The notes beneath the pieces were generated by a model, which was given only the letters and a program-made list of their open reading frames with translations, searched no databases and was not told the DNA's origin. Below are positions 23,121 through 30,913 of a stretch of 31,870 nucleotides of DNA, piece after piece; within the stretch, counting starts at the first letter, position 1, and each line of letters opens with the position of its first letter. Location: positions 1 through 31,870 of the forward strand of contig DASRXC010000171.1 in NCBI GenBank assembly GCA_035654355.1. The letters are read 5' to 3'. The DNA is from JAFAHD01 sp035654355 (GTDB lineage: Bacteria > Vulcanimicrobiota > Vulcanimicrobiia > Eremiobacterales > Eremiobacteraceae). Made by a program: the position numbers and the translations under genes.

Positions 23121-23966
23121 TTAGACGTTCTTCTCGATGGGCACGCCGATCAAATTGCCATACTCCGTCCACGAGCCGTCGTAATTGACGACGTCGTCGA
23201 GCCCGAGCAAGTGTTTGAGCGCGAACCATGTGTGCGACGAACGTTCGCCGATGCGGCAGTACGCGATCGTCGGGCGTGCCGGGTCGAGTCCCTTGCCCGT
23301 GTACAGTGCCAGCAGTTCGTCCGGCGATTTGAACGTGCCGTCTTCATTGACCGCTTGAACCCACGGTACGTTGATCGCGCCCGGAATGTGGCCCGCACGC
23401 TGCGCGGTTTCAGACATACCCGGCGGTGCGATGATCTCGCCCGTGAACTCCGGCACCGACCGTACGTCGACGAGGTTGCGCGATTTGCCGCGCACGGTGT
23501 CGAGCACGAGCTCACGCGATGCGCGCAAATTCGAGTTGACCTTCGAGACCTTATAGGACGTGCGCGGATAGGACGGGACGTCGGTCGTCACCGGCCGGTT
23601 CTCCGCGAGCCATTTCTTGCGCCCGCCGTCGATCAGCACGACGTCATCGTGGCCGTAATAATTGAAGAGCCACAACGCGAAGGCTGCGAACCAGTTGTTG
23701 TTGTCGCCGTAGAGCACGACGGTCGTGTCGTTGTCGATGCCGGCGTCCGAGAGCAGCTTTTCAAATTCTTCCTTTGAGGGAATGTCGCGCCGCACGCGAT
23801 CGTTCAGCTGCGTCTGCCAGTTGAAGCCGACCGCGCCGGGCAAATGCCCTTTCTCGTACTCGGCCGTATCGACGTCGACCTCGATGAAGCGCAGGCCCGC
23901 GTCGTTCAGATGCGACTGCGCCCACTCTGTGCTGACCAGCGGTCTTGTCTGGGTTGAAGTAGCCAT
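23121..23966 (-). CDS. Thiosulfate sulfurtransferase (two-domain rhodanese)
   Basis: A 281-residue tandem rhodanese. Domain 1 (about 10-130) is catalytically silent; domain 2 (about 155-275) holds the active Cys237 in IAYCRIGERSSHTW, a CRxGxRS loop common in actinobacterial-type (SseA/CysA-like) thiosulfate sulfurtransferases. It moves sulfane sulfur from thiosulfate to cyanide, thioredoxin or protein acceptors. The ATG at 23966 has GAGGA about 6 bp upstream and is preferred to an ATG 12 bp earlier. The small proline-rich gene on the other strand begins about 67 bp away. Confidence 0.93.
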   Translation of the reverse strand: MATSTQTRPLVSTEWAQSHLNDAGLRFIEVDVDTAEYEKGHLPGAVGFNWQTQLNDRVRRDIPSKEEFEKLLSDAGIDNDTTVVLYGDNNNWFAAFALWLFNYYGHDDVVLIDGGRKKWLAENRPVTTDVPSYPRTSYKVSKVNSNLRASRELVLDTVRGKSRNLVDVRSVPEFTGEIIAPPGMSETAQRAGHIPGAINVPWVQAVNEDGTFKSPDELLALYTGKGLDPARPTIAYCRIGERSSHTWFALKHLLGLDDVVNYDGSWTEYGNLIGVPIEKNV

Positions 23967-24032
23967 GATGTTCCTCACTAGGTGCGTGCACCGGCAGGGC
24001 GCGCTGTGCGCCGCCCCGTACTACCGGCGTCG

Positions 24033-24227
24033 ATGGTTGAAAAATCAGAAGGGTCGTTGGACTTACGGCACGTCGGCCGAGTCAACGACAAAGAGATGCC
24101 GATCGAAGCGCCCGGGATGGAGATGGCCAAGCCGGGGCTGCCCGATTTGCGCCGTCGCAAGTACACGGTTCCGATGCCCGGCATCGACCAGCCGATCCCG
24201 TTCGACCCGCCCCAAACCGACCGCTGA
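24033..24227 (+). CDS. Small proline-rich protein of unknown function
   Basis: A 64-residue protein. Third codon positions are almost all G or C, as in the real genes here, and the reading on the opposite strand looks like a shadow, so I believe it is coding. The first half is charged (MVEKSEGSLDLRHVGRVND); the second has repeated Pro-Gly units: EAPGMEMAKPGLPDL and YTVPMPGIDQPIPF. No membrane segment or cysteine. No ribosome site; a GTG at 23982 would add 17 basic residues. It is divergent from the sulfurtransferase and 79 bp ahead of the MocR gene. No family recognised. Confidence 0.55.
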   Translation: MVEKSEGSLDLRHVGRVNDKEMPIEAPGMEMAKPGLPDLRRRKYTVPMPGIDQPIPFDPPQTDR

Positions 24228-24300
24228 CCGCTTGGTCCCCTTGATCTGAGTCCCGTGCCGCGTCCGGCAGGTCGCGGCGTGTCGCTATCCAATTGCATCT

Positions 24301-24318
24301 ATTGCTATGGTACGCAAT
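24301..24318. promoter_or_regulatory. Short inverted repeat over the MocR start codon
   Basis: ATTGC (24301-24305) and GCAAT (24314-24318) flank 8 bp that contain the ATG of the regulator at 24307. A further AATTGCAT lies just before. It may be an autoregulatory site, but arms of 5 bp occur by chance. Confidence 0.3.
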
Positions 24319-25899
24319 GGTGTCAATGAGGACGCGCGCGATGGACTCCAACCGGTGGCATTTTCCGGGCGCGACCGGAGGCCGCTCTACCAGCAGCTAG
24401 CCGAGGGGATAGCGGCACAGATCCGAGACGGCACGCTTGCGCGTGGAACCAAGCTCCCGCCGCAACGCGAGATCGCGAAGTCACACGGCATCGCATTGGT
24501 GACCGCAAGCCAAGCGTATGAGGTGCTCGCCGCGCAAGGTTTAGTCGAATCGCGCACCGGACGAGGCACGTTCGTCACGCACGATGCATCGCTCATCGAG
24601 CAGCGCCCGGCGCCGGCGCCTGCTCCGACGGACGGACCTCCCGCGGCGATGACGGTCGGCCGCTGGGATCCGGGTATCCATCGGTATGCGACGGAGACGC
24701 GGCGTGTCGCCGCCATGCACTTATTGCGTTCGGCCGTCCGCCCCGGCGCAATCGCGCTCTCCGCAGGGCACACCGCACCCGAGACGTATCCGGTTGCCGA
24801 TTTCGCGCAATGCTATGCGCGCACGTTCCTCGACGATCCGCCGGAGATCCATCAATACCGCGCGGACCGCGGCGACGAATCGTTGCGCGCGTTCTTCGCT
24901 GATCGGCTCCGCTCGCGCGGCGCGGACGTCGGACCAGACGACATCCTCATCGTCAGCGGCGCGCAGCAAGCGCTAAGCCTTGTTTCTGAAACGCTCTTGG
25001 ATTACGGCTGCGTCGCTGCGGCCGAAGCGCCGACATACTTTTCAGCGCTTGAGGTGTTCGATCAGCGTCGCGTCTCCTGGACCAATCTCGCCGCCGATCA
25101 AGACGGTCTCATTCCGGCTTCGTTCGCCGACGTATGCCGGCGCAGCGGTCCGCGCGTCGTATATGCCAATGCAGCCGCGCAGAACCCGACGGGAGCGTAC
25201 CTTGCGCGCGCGCGCCATCGCAAGATCCTCGACATCGCGCGTCAGGGTCAAATCACGATCGTCGAGGATCAAACGTGCTGGCCGCTTTCCTACGATGGCG
25301 AAGCGCCGCCACCGTTGTTCGCATCCGACGACGCCGAGCGCGTCGTGCTCATCGAAAGTATGAGCAAGCTGCTGATGCCGAGTCTTCGCATCGGGTACAT
25401 CGCTGCCAAAGGAGCGGCACTGCAAGCCTTGTATGCTGCCAAACTACGGGCAGACTCGTTCACCACGACCGTCGCGCAGCGCGCGCTGCTGCGCTTCCTA
25501 GAATCCAAAGCGGCTGCGCGCCACTTGCGTGCGACGCGCTACCTTTATCAGCGCCGGCGCGACGCACTGCACGCCGCGCTGCAACGAGTGCTGCCCGATG
25601 GATCGCGCGCCACGCTGCCCGCCGGCGGTCTCAACATCTGGGTCGAGCTGCCGCCGCACTGGTCATCGCTTGAGCTGTTCGGCTACGCGGCGCAAGAGGG
25701 CGTCATCTTTCTGCCAGGACAGCCCTTCTATCCGACCGCTCCAGCCATCAATACACTGCGCCTCTCGTTCGGCAAGCTGCCGCACGAGCACGCGGAGGAG
25801 GCGATGGCGCGCTTTGGACGTGCCATCCGCGCGTACGCTCACGCGCGCAAACATCGCGGCTCCGACGTCATCGACCCAACTGCGGCCGCCGCGGTCTAG
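24307..25899 (+). CDS. MocR-type transcriptional regulator (GntR HTH + aminotransferase)
   Basis: A 530-residue MocR/GabR-family regulator. The N-terminal GntR winged helix is at about 25-95 (PLYQQLAEGIAAQIRDGTL, GTKLPPQREIAKSHGI, GLVESRTGRGTFV). A linker follows, then a fold-type I aminotransferase domain (about 150-510) with the PLP lysine Lys354 in IESMSKLLMPSLRIGY. Such proteins sense an amino compound through PLP and switch neighbouring genes. The adjacent target is P5C dehydrogenase, 66 bp downstream in the same direction, so control of proline/ornithine breakdown is likely. No ribosome site precedes the ATG, and no other start fits. Confidence 0.92.
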   Translation: MVRNGVNEDARDGLQPVAFSGRDRRPLYQQLAEGIAAQIRDGTLARGTKLPPQREIAKSHGIALVTASQAYEVLAAQGLVESRTGRGTFVTHDASLIEQRPAPAPAPTDGPPAAMTVGRWDPGIHRYATETRRVAAMHLLRSAVRPGAIALSAGHTAPETYPVADFAQCYARTFLDDPPEIHQYRADRGDESLRAFFADRLRSRGADVGPDDILIVSGAQQALSLVSETLLDYGCVAAAEAPTYFSALEVFDQRRVSWTNLAADQDGLIPASFADVCRRSGPRVVYANAAAQNPTGAYLARARHRKILDIARQGQITIVEDQTCWPLSYDGEAPPPLFASDDAERVVLIESMSKLLMPSLRIGYIAAKGAALQALYAAKLRADSFTTTVAQRALLRFLESKAAARHLRATRYLYQRRRDALHAALQRVLPDGSRATLPAGGLNIWVELPPHWSSLELFGYAAQEGVIFLPGQPFYPTAPAINTLRLSFGKLPHEHAEEAMARFGRAIRAYAHARKHRGSDVIDPTAAAAV

Positions 25900-25965
25900 G
25901 GGCGTGCGCCGCGGCCAACGAATGGCGCCGGGCTATTCAAGAATCAAACGACCCACGAGGTGACA

Positions 25966-27534
25966 ATGGCAACCGTTGTAGAGCGCGTCTCTGAATTCAA
26001 AAACGAACCGCTGATCGATTTCAAGGATCCGGCGAACCAGTCGAAAATGGAGGCGGCGCTCGCCGCCGCACGCGCCGAGGACTCGGCGACGTACGACCTC
26101 ATCATCAACGGGCGTCGCGTCCGCGGGGCCGGCACGTTTCAAACGAAAAATCCGGCGAAACCGAGTGAGTCGATCGGCATCGTGCAAAAAGCATCGCAGA
26201 CACAAGCACGCGAGGCCGTTGCGGCCGCCGAGCAGGCGTTTTATAGCTGGTCGCGCGTGCCCGCCGCACAGCGTGCTGACCTCCTGTTCAAGACAGCGGC
26301 ACTGGCGCGCGAGCGCCGCTTCGCGCTTGACGCACTGCTCGTGCTCGAAGTCGGAAAGAGCTGGGCCGAGGCGGACGGGGACGTGGCCGAAGGCATCGAC
26401 TTCCTCGAGTACTACGCGCGCGAGATGCTGCGCCTCGACGGTCCGCATCCGGTGACGCCCGTGCCTGGCGAGAAAAACATGATGATGTATATCCCGCTTG
26501 GCGTCGGCGTGGTGATTCCGCCCTGGAATTTCGCGTTCGCGATCATGGCCGGCATGACCGCGGCGGCGATCGTCACCGGCAATACCGTCGTGCTCAAGCC
26601 GTCGAGCGACTCGCCGGTCATCGCGTATAAGTTCGTCGAGCTGCTCGAGCAAGCGGGCATGCCGCCGGGCGTCGTCAACCTCGTGACCGGCTCGGGCAGC
26701 GAGATCGGCGATCTGCTCGTGCAGCATCCGCGCGTGCGCTTCATCTCGTTCACTGGCAGCAAGGACGTCGGGCTGCACATCAACCAGCTGGCGGCGACAC
26801 CACAGCCAGGGCAGATCTGGATCAAGCGCGTCGTGGCCGAGATGGGCGGCAAGGACTCGATCGTCGTCGCGGCCGACGCCGATCTTGACGCCGCGGTCGA
26901 AGGCGTGGCGTCGTCCGCATTCGGCTTTCAGGGGCAGAAATGCTCGGCCTGCTCGCGCGCGATCGTTGAAGCGCCGGTCTACGACGAGTTCGTCAACCGG
27001 CTGTCCAAACGCGTCGCCACCATCACGACGGGCGATCCGTCCGATCCCAACGTCTTCATGGGACCGGTCATCAACGAAGGATCGCTGAAGAAGATCGAAT
27101 CGTACGTCGCCGAGGGGACCAAGGAAGGCAAGCTCGTCGCCGGCGGCAAGCGCGCGAAGGGCGACGGCTATTTCATGGAGCCGACCGTCATCGCCGACGT
27201 GAAGCCCGACGCGAAGATCGCGCAGGAAGAGATCTTCGGGCCTGTGCTCGCGGTGATCAAGGCAAAGGACTACGACGACGCGTTGCGCATCGCGAACAAC
27301 ACGGAATACGGTTTGACCGGCGCCGTCTACTCGAAGGACCCTGCAAAACTCGAGCGCGCACGCGACGAGTTCTACGTCGGCAACCTCTACTTCAACCGCA
27401 AGTGCACCGGTGCGATGGTGGGGGCGCACCCATTCGGCGGGTTCAACATGTCAGGCACCGATTCAAAAGCCGGCGGGCCCGACTACCTGCTGCTGTTCTT
27501 GCAGGCGAAGAGCGTGAGCGAAAAAGTTGGCTGA
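25966..27534 (+). CDS. pruA: L-glutamate gamma-semialdehyde dehydrogenase (P5C dehydrogenase)
   Basis: A 522-residue aldehyde dehydrogenase of the RocA/PruA type that oxidises glutamate semialdehyde (P5C) to glutamate with NAD, the second step of proline catabolism. Catalytic Cys326 is in GQKCSACSR and Glu292 in VVAEMGGKD; NAD-binding FTGSKDVGL and PPWNFAFAIM are present, and the C-terminal GAHPFGGFNMSGTDSKAGG matches RocA enzymes. The ATG at 25966 has GAGG 5 bp upstream. No proline dehydrogenase (PutA/PRODH) gene is in the window. The last 8 bp overlap the next gene. Confidence 0.95.
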   Translation: MATVVERVSEFKNEPLIDFKDPANQSKMEAALAAARAEDSATYDLIINGRRVRGAGTFQTKNPAKPSESIGIVQKASQTQAREAVAAAEQAFYSWSRVPAAQRADLLFKTAALARERRFALDALLVLEVGKSWAEADGDVAEGIDFLEYYAREMLRLDGPHPVTPVPGEKNMMMYIPLGVGVVIPPWNFAFAIMAGMTAAAIVTGNTVVLKPSSDSPVIAYKFVELLEQAGMPPGVVNLVTGSGSEIGDLLVQHPRVRFISFTGSKDVGLHINQLAATPQPGQIWIKRVVAEMGGKDSIVVAADADLDAAVEGVASSAFGFQGQKCSACSRAIVEAPVYDEFVNRLSKRVATITTGDPSDPNVFMGPVINEGSLKKIESYVAEGTKEGKLVAGGKRAKGDGYFMEPTVIADVKPDAKIAQEEIFGPVLAVIKAKDYDDALRIANNTEYGLTGAVYSKDPAKLERARDEFYVGNLYFNRKCTGAMVGAHPFGGFNMSGTDSKAGGPDYLLLFLQAKSVSEKVG

Positions 27535-28060
27535 CGCGGCAAGAGCGCAACGCGCCGCGCCGATAGGGCCTCGCATCGCCTGGGCGGTCGGCTTTGCTGT
27601 GGCGATCGCGCTCGTCTATCTCGTCCTCGTGCTTGCCAGCGTTGCGCCATGGCCCCGCTCGCTCGGCGACATCGCCCGCTCGCAGACACCGCACCGCGGA
27701 TATGCACTGGTCAGCGGGTACTATTTGGCCCAACCGTTCACCGCGAACGGCAACGGCTTGCCGCCATACGCGTTTGGTGACGAATCGACGAGAGAGCACA
27801 GCGGTGAATCGGTCCGCGTGACGCCGACACTCGCAGACTTGCGCGCATATCGAGTGATCGCGCTGATCGATCTCGCGACCGGCGACGGCACTGAGTGGAA
27901 CCCCTACGTCATCCACACGGTCGGCTCCGTGACGTCGGTCGTATTGAGTACGGTCGTCGGCATTCTGGTGCTTGCCGCGCTGCTGTTCTGGGCGGCAGGC
28001 GCCGCGGCCGCCGTGGCGCCCGTGGCTGCGCGCAGGTCGACGCGTCAGGCCGCTACGTAA
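27527..28060 (+). CDS. Small two-helix membrane protein of unknown function
   Basis: A 177-residue protein I do not recognise, with a TTG start overlapping the pruA stop (a GTG at 27599 would shorten the first helix). Hydrophobic helices lie at about 18-40 (WAVGFAVAIALVYLVLVLAS) and 132-160 (VTSVVLSTVVGILVLAALLFW), with an extracytoplasmic domain of about 90 residues between them (RGYALVSGYYLAQPFTANG). The C-terminus is Ala/Arg-rich. It stands 5 bp ahead of the FAD oxidoreductase, so it may belong with the following lipid/polyketide-like trio. Confidence 0.6.
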   Translation: MADAARAQRAAPIGPRIAWAVGFAVAIALVYLVLVLASVAPWPRSLGDIARSQTPHRGYALVSGYYLAQPFTANGNGLPPYAFGDESTREHSGESVRVTPTLADLRAYRVIALIDLATGDGTEWNPYVIHTVGSVTSVVLSTVVGILVLAALLFWAAGAAAAVAPVAARRSTRQAAT

Positions 28061-28065
28061 CGACC

Positions 28066-29235
28066 GTGGAAGCCGGCGCACGTTCGGCAGACCGGTGCGC
28101 TGACATCGTCGTGGTCGGAGCCGGACCTGCCGGCTCATGCGCGGCACTTCACTCAGCACGACGCGGTGCCGACACCATCCTGCTCGAGCGCGCGCACATG
28201 CCGCGCGCGAAAGTGTGCGGCGAATATCTCAGTCCGGCAACCCTTGCCGCGCTCGACGCGATTGGATTGCTGCAGGACCTCAAGCCGCGGGCACACTCGC
28301 TGACGTGGCTTTGCCTCGCAGGTTTTGGAATCGGACCGCTGCGCATGCGCCTCCCGGGTTTCGGCGGGCTGGCGATCGCGCGCACCGATTTCGATTTCGC
28401 GCTCGCGCAAGCTGCACAAGCCGCCGGCGCGCAGATGTGCACCGGCACATTCGTGCGCGCAAACGAAGGAACGGATTTCATCGACGTCGTCTATCGCGAC
28501 GATATGGGTGAGGAGCGCACGGTGCGCGCACGCGCGCTGGTCGGCGCCGACGGTTCGTGGTCGTCAGTCGCGGCTCGCATGGGCATGGCCGATGAGCGCA
28601 GACATGGTGGACGATGGGCGGTCGGCGGCCATCTCGCGGCAGCACGCAACTCCGATGAGGTCGAGATGTTCGTCGGGGCGCATGGCTACTACGCCCGCAA
28701 CCCGCTCGGCAACGGCTTGATCAACGTCATGCTCGTGATGCCGCGCGCGTTGCTGGATGACGAAGCCGATCGCTGCGCGCGCGAGCTGAGCGGCGGCCGC
28801 TATGGCATGGTGCAATCGGAATTGATGCGCAGAGTCGCGGTGGGTCCGTTGCGCTATCGCGCGCGCGCCGCGACACACGGGCGCACGCTGCTTACCGGTG
28901 ACGCTGCCGAACTACTGGACCCATTCTTAGGCCAAGGCATTGCGATGGCGGTTGGCCTTGCCGGCCCAGCCGCCGACGCCGCGCTCGCGCTTGCGAGCGG
29001 TCAATCTCCGCACGCCGCCACGCGCGAGTACGCGCGAGCCCGACGCCGCGCGGCCGGACGGATACGGCTTGCTGCCCGCGTCGTCGACGCGCTGTTGCGC
29101 GTTCCGTGGTTGCGCGGGCGAGCCGCGCGCAAGCTCGCGCGCCGGCCGGAGCTTGCCGACCAACTGCTCGCGGTGGTCGCCGGAGCAGACGGCGACGAGC
29201 GCCGCCTCGCGCTTGCGTTGGATCTCATCGCGTGA
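28066..29235 (+). CDS. FAD-dependent oxidoreductase (geranylgeranyl reductase-like)
   Basis: A 389-residue flavoprotein of the group that includes geranylgeranyl reductases and PKS-associated monooxygenases. It has the dinucleotide motif VVGAGPAG at 16-23, the substrate/flavin motif KVCGEYLSPATLAAL, the GADGSWS motif, and GDAAELLDPFLGQGIAMAVG near residue 285. The GTG at 28066 is the first start that keeps the Rossmann strand. It should hydroxylate or reduce a lipid or polyketide intermediate. It is directly coupled to a cyclase-like SRPBCC gene (TGATG overlap) and a ketosynthase, suggesting one biosynthetic route. Confidence 0.85.
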   Translation: MEAGARSADRCADIVVVGAGPAGSCAALHSARRGADTILLERAHMPRAKVCGEYLSPATLAALDAIGLLQDLKPRAHSLTWLCLAGFGIGPLRMRLPGFGGLAIARTDFDFALAQAAQAAGAQMCTGTFVRANEGTDFIDVVYRDDMGEERTVRARALVGADGSWSSVAARMGMADERRHGGRWAVGGHLAAARNSDEVEMFVGAHGYYARNPLGNGLINVMLVMPRALLDDEADRCARELSGGRYGMVQSELMRRVAVGPLRYRARAATHGRTLLTGDAAELLDPFLGQGIAMAVGLAGPAADAALALASGQSPHAATREYARARRRAAGRIRLAARVVDALLRVPWLRGRAARKLARRPELADQLLAVVAGADGDERRLALALDLIA

Positions 29236-29681
29236 TGCACGCGCAGCGTTCGATCGACATCGCCGCGCCGCCGCAAACCATCTATGCGTTCGCGCAAGAC
29301 ATCGGACGTTGGCCTGCGCTGCTGCCGCATTACCGCTATGTCACCGTTATGCGCGAAGGGCCCAGCCGCCGCACCGCGATCATGGCGGCGCGGCGCGGCT
29401 GGATTCCCGTGAGCTGGACGACCGAGCAGCGGCTTGATCCGCTCACGCCGCGCATCGAATTCACGCACCTTTCAGGCTGGACTGCTGGAATGGAGGTAGC
29501 GTGGACTTTCGCGCCGATCGCGGGAGGCACGCGCGTTAGCATCATCCACGACCTCGACTTCCGGCGCATCCCGATCCTCGGTGCGTGGATCGGCAGACGC
29601 ATCATCGGAGACTTCTTCGTCCAAAGCATCGCGGGCAAAACGCTCGCGCGCATGAAAGAGCTAGCAGAGGCAACGACGTGA
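29235..29681 (+). CDS. SRPBCC polyketide cyclase/aromatase-like protein
   Basis: A 148-residue START-fold protein. It has the family opening RSIDIAAPPQTIYAFAQDIGRWPALLPHYRYVTV, then strands with a WTTEQRLDP-type core, WTAGMEVAWTF, GGTRVSIIHDLDF and the long C-terminal helix (FFVQSIAGKTLARMKELAE). Members bind hydrophobic ligands, and some cyclise nascent aromatic polyketides; the ketosynthase downstream makes that the leading guess. It overlaps both neighbours (TGATG before, GTGA after). No catalytic residue can be assigned by eye. Confidence 0.8.
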   Translation: MHAQRSIDIAAPPQTIYAFAQDIGRWPALLPHYRYVTVMREGPSRRTAIMAARRGWIPVSWTTEQRLDPLTPRIEFTHLSGWTAGMEVAWTFAPIAGGTRVSIIHDLDFRRIPILGAWIGRRIIGDFFVQSIAGKTLARMKELAEATT

Positions 29682-30913
29682 AACAGCACAGGGTGTACAT
29701 CACAGGCATCGGCGCGGTGACGCCGATCGGCATCGGACGCGAGGGACTGTGGAAGGGCGCGCTCGCCGGCACGCGCGGTGTGCGCAGCCTGCAGCGCTTC
29801 GATTCATCGCCTTTCCGCTCCAAGGTCGCGGGTCAGGTCGACGATTTCGATCCTGCCGATTTTCTCGACAAGCGCGTCGCGCAGCGCTCCGAGCGCTTTG
29901 CGCAGTTCTCGCTCGCTGCGGCGCGGCTCGCGTTCGAGGATGCCTCGTACACGCCGAGCGGCGATGACGGGGACTTTGGCGTGTGGGTCGGCAGCGCGCT
30001 CGGCGGCGCGGCGTATGGCGAAACGCAGCTGCGCAACTTCCTCGATCGCGGCATCAAAGGCGTGCACCCGATGCTCGCCCTCTCGGTCTTCCCCGCTGCG
30101 GCCTGTTGCAACATCGCGATCCACTTCGGCATCCACGGCCCTACGGTTTCGAATTCGAACTCGTGCGCAGCCGGAGCCGTGGCACTTGGCGACGCGTTCC
30201 ACGCGGTGCGCAGCGGACTCGCGCGCCGCGCGCTCGCCGGTGGCGTCGAGATCCCGCTCACGCCGTTGATCTTCGGCGCCTTTGACGTCATCAAATCGAT
30301 GTCGCAGCGCAACGACGATCCGTCGAGCGCGAGCCGGCCATTCGACGCGCAACGCGATGGCTTTGTGATGGCAGAAGCGGCGTGTTTGATGCTGCTCGAA
30401 CGCGAAGAAGATGTCGTGGCGCGGGGAGCGCAGCCGTATGCCGAGATTTGCGGATATGCGCTTACCAATGACGGATCGCATATGGCCGCGCCGCGCGAGG
30501 ACGGCCGTGAAGCCAAGCGCGCGATGGTGCTGGCGATGCACGACGCCGAGGTCGAAACCACCGACGTCGACCATGTCAACGCGCATGGATCGTCGACGCC
30601 GCTCAACGATCCAACCGAAAGTCGCGCGATCCGCGACGTGTTCGGCGCGGCGGCCGACCGCGTCATCGTGTCAGGCATCAAGGGCATGATGGGCCACGCG
30701 CTCGGCGCGACCGGATCGGTGGAGGCAGCGCTGTGCGCGCTCGGCATCCGCGACAGCGTGGTCGTGCCGACTGTGAACCTTGAAACGCCGGCCGAAGGGT
30801 GCGATTTACGCTATTCGCCCGCGGTTCCGACGCCGCTCAAGCAGAAGGTCGTGCTCTCCAACAGTTTCGGTTTCGGCGGACTCAACGCGGCGCTCGTCTT
30901 CAAAGCGGCCTAA
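29678..30913 (+). CDS. Beta-ketoacyl-ACP synthase, FabF type
   Basis: A 411-residue ketosynthase. The catalytic triad is Cys163 (SNSCAAGA), His303 (NAHGSSTPLND) and His340 (MGHALGATG), the same numbers as in E. coli FabF, so the start and length are typical. It condenses malonyl-ACP with an acyl chain. GTG at 29678 overlaps the SRPBCC stop. It is the terminal gene of the FAD/SRPBCC/KS trio. No acyl carrier protein, chain-length factor, acyltransferase or ketoreductase is adjacent, so it is unlikely to be the housekeeping FabF of a fab cluster. Its stop overlaps by 3 bp the stop of the gene on the other strand. Confidence 0.93.
   Translation: MKQHRVYITGIGAVTPIGIGREGLWKGALAGTRGVRSLQRFDSSPFRSKVAGQVDDFDPADFLDKRVAQRSERFAQFSLAAARLAFEDASYTPSGDDGDFGVWVGSALGGAAYGETQLRNFLDRGIKGVHPMLALSVFPAAACCNIAIHFGIHGPTVSNSNSCAAGAVALGDAFHAVRSGLARRALAGGVEIPLTPLIFGAFDVIKSMSQRNDDPSSASRPFDAQRDGFVMAEAACLMLLEREEDVVARGAQPYAEICGYALTNDGSHMAAPREDGREAKRAMVLAMHDAEVETTDVDHVNAHGSSTPLNDPTESRAIRDVFGAAADRVIVSGIKGMMGHALGATGSVEAALCALGIRDSVVVPTVNLETPAEGCDLRYSPAVPTPLKQKVVLSNSFGFGGLNAALVFKAA

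Noticed and set aside
22176..23777. A plus-strand open frame of more than 500 codons opposite the aquaporin and sulfurtransferase genes
   Set aside because: Its translation is Arg/Asp/His-rich low complexity without motifs, and the minus strand encodes two clear families; it is a GC-driven shadow.
25933..27429. A long minus-strand open frame opposite pruA
   Set aside because: The plus strand has a complete P5C dehydrogenase with catalytic residues; the opposite reading has no recognisable features.
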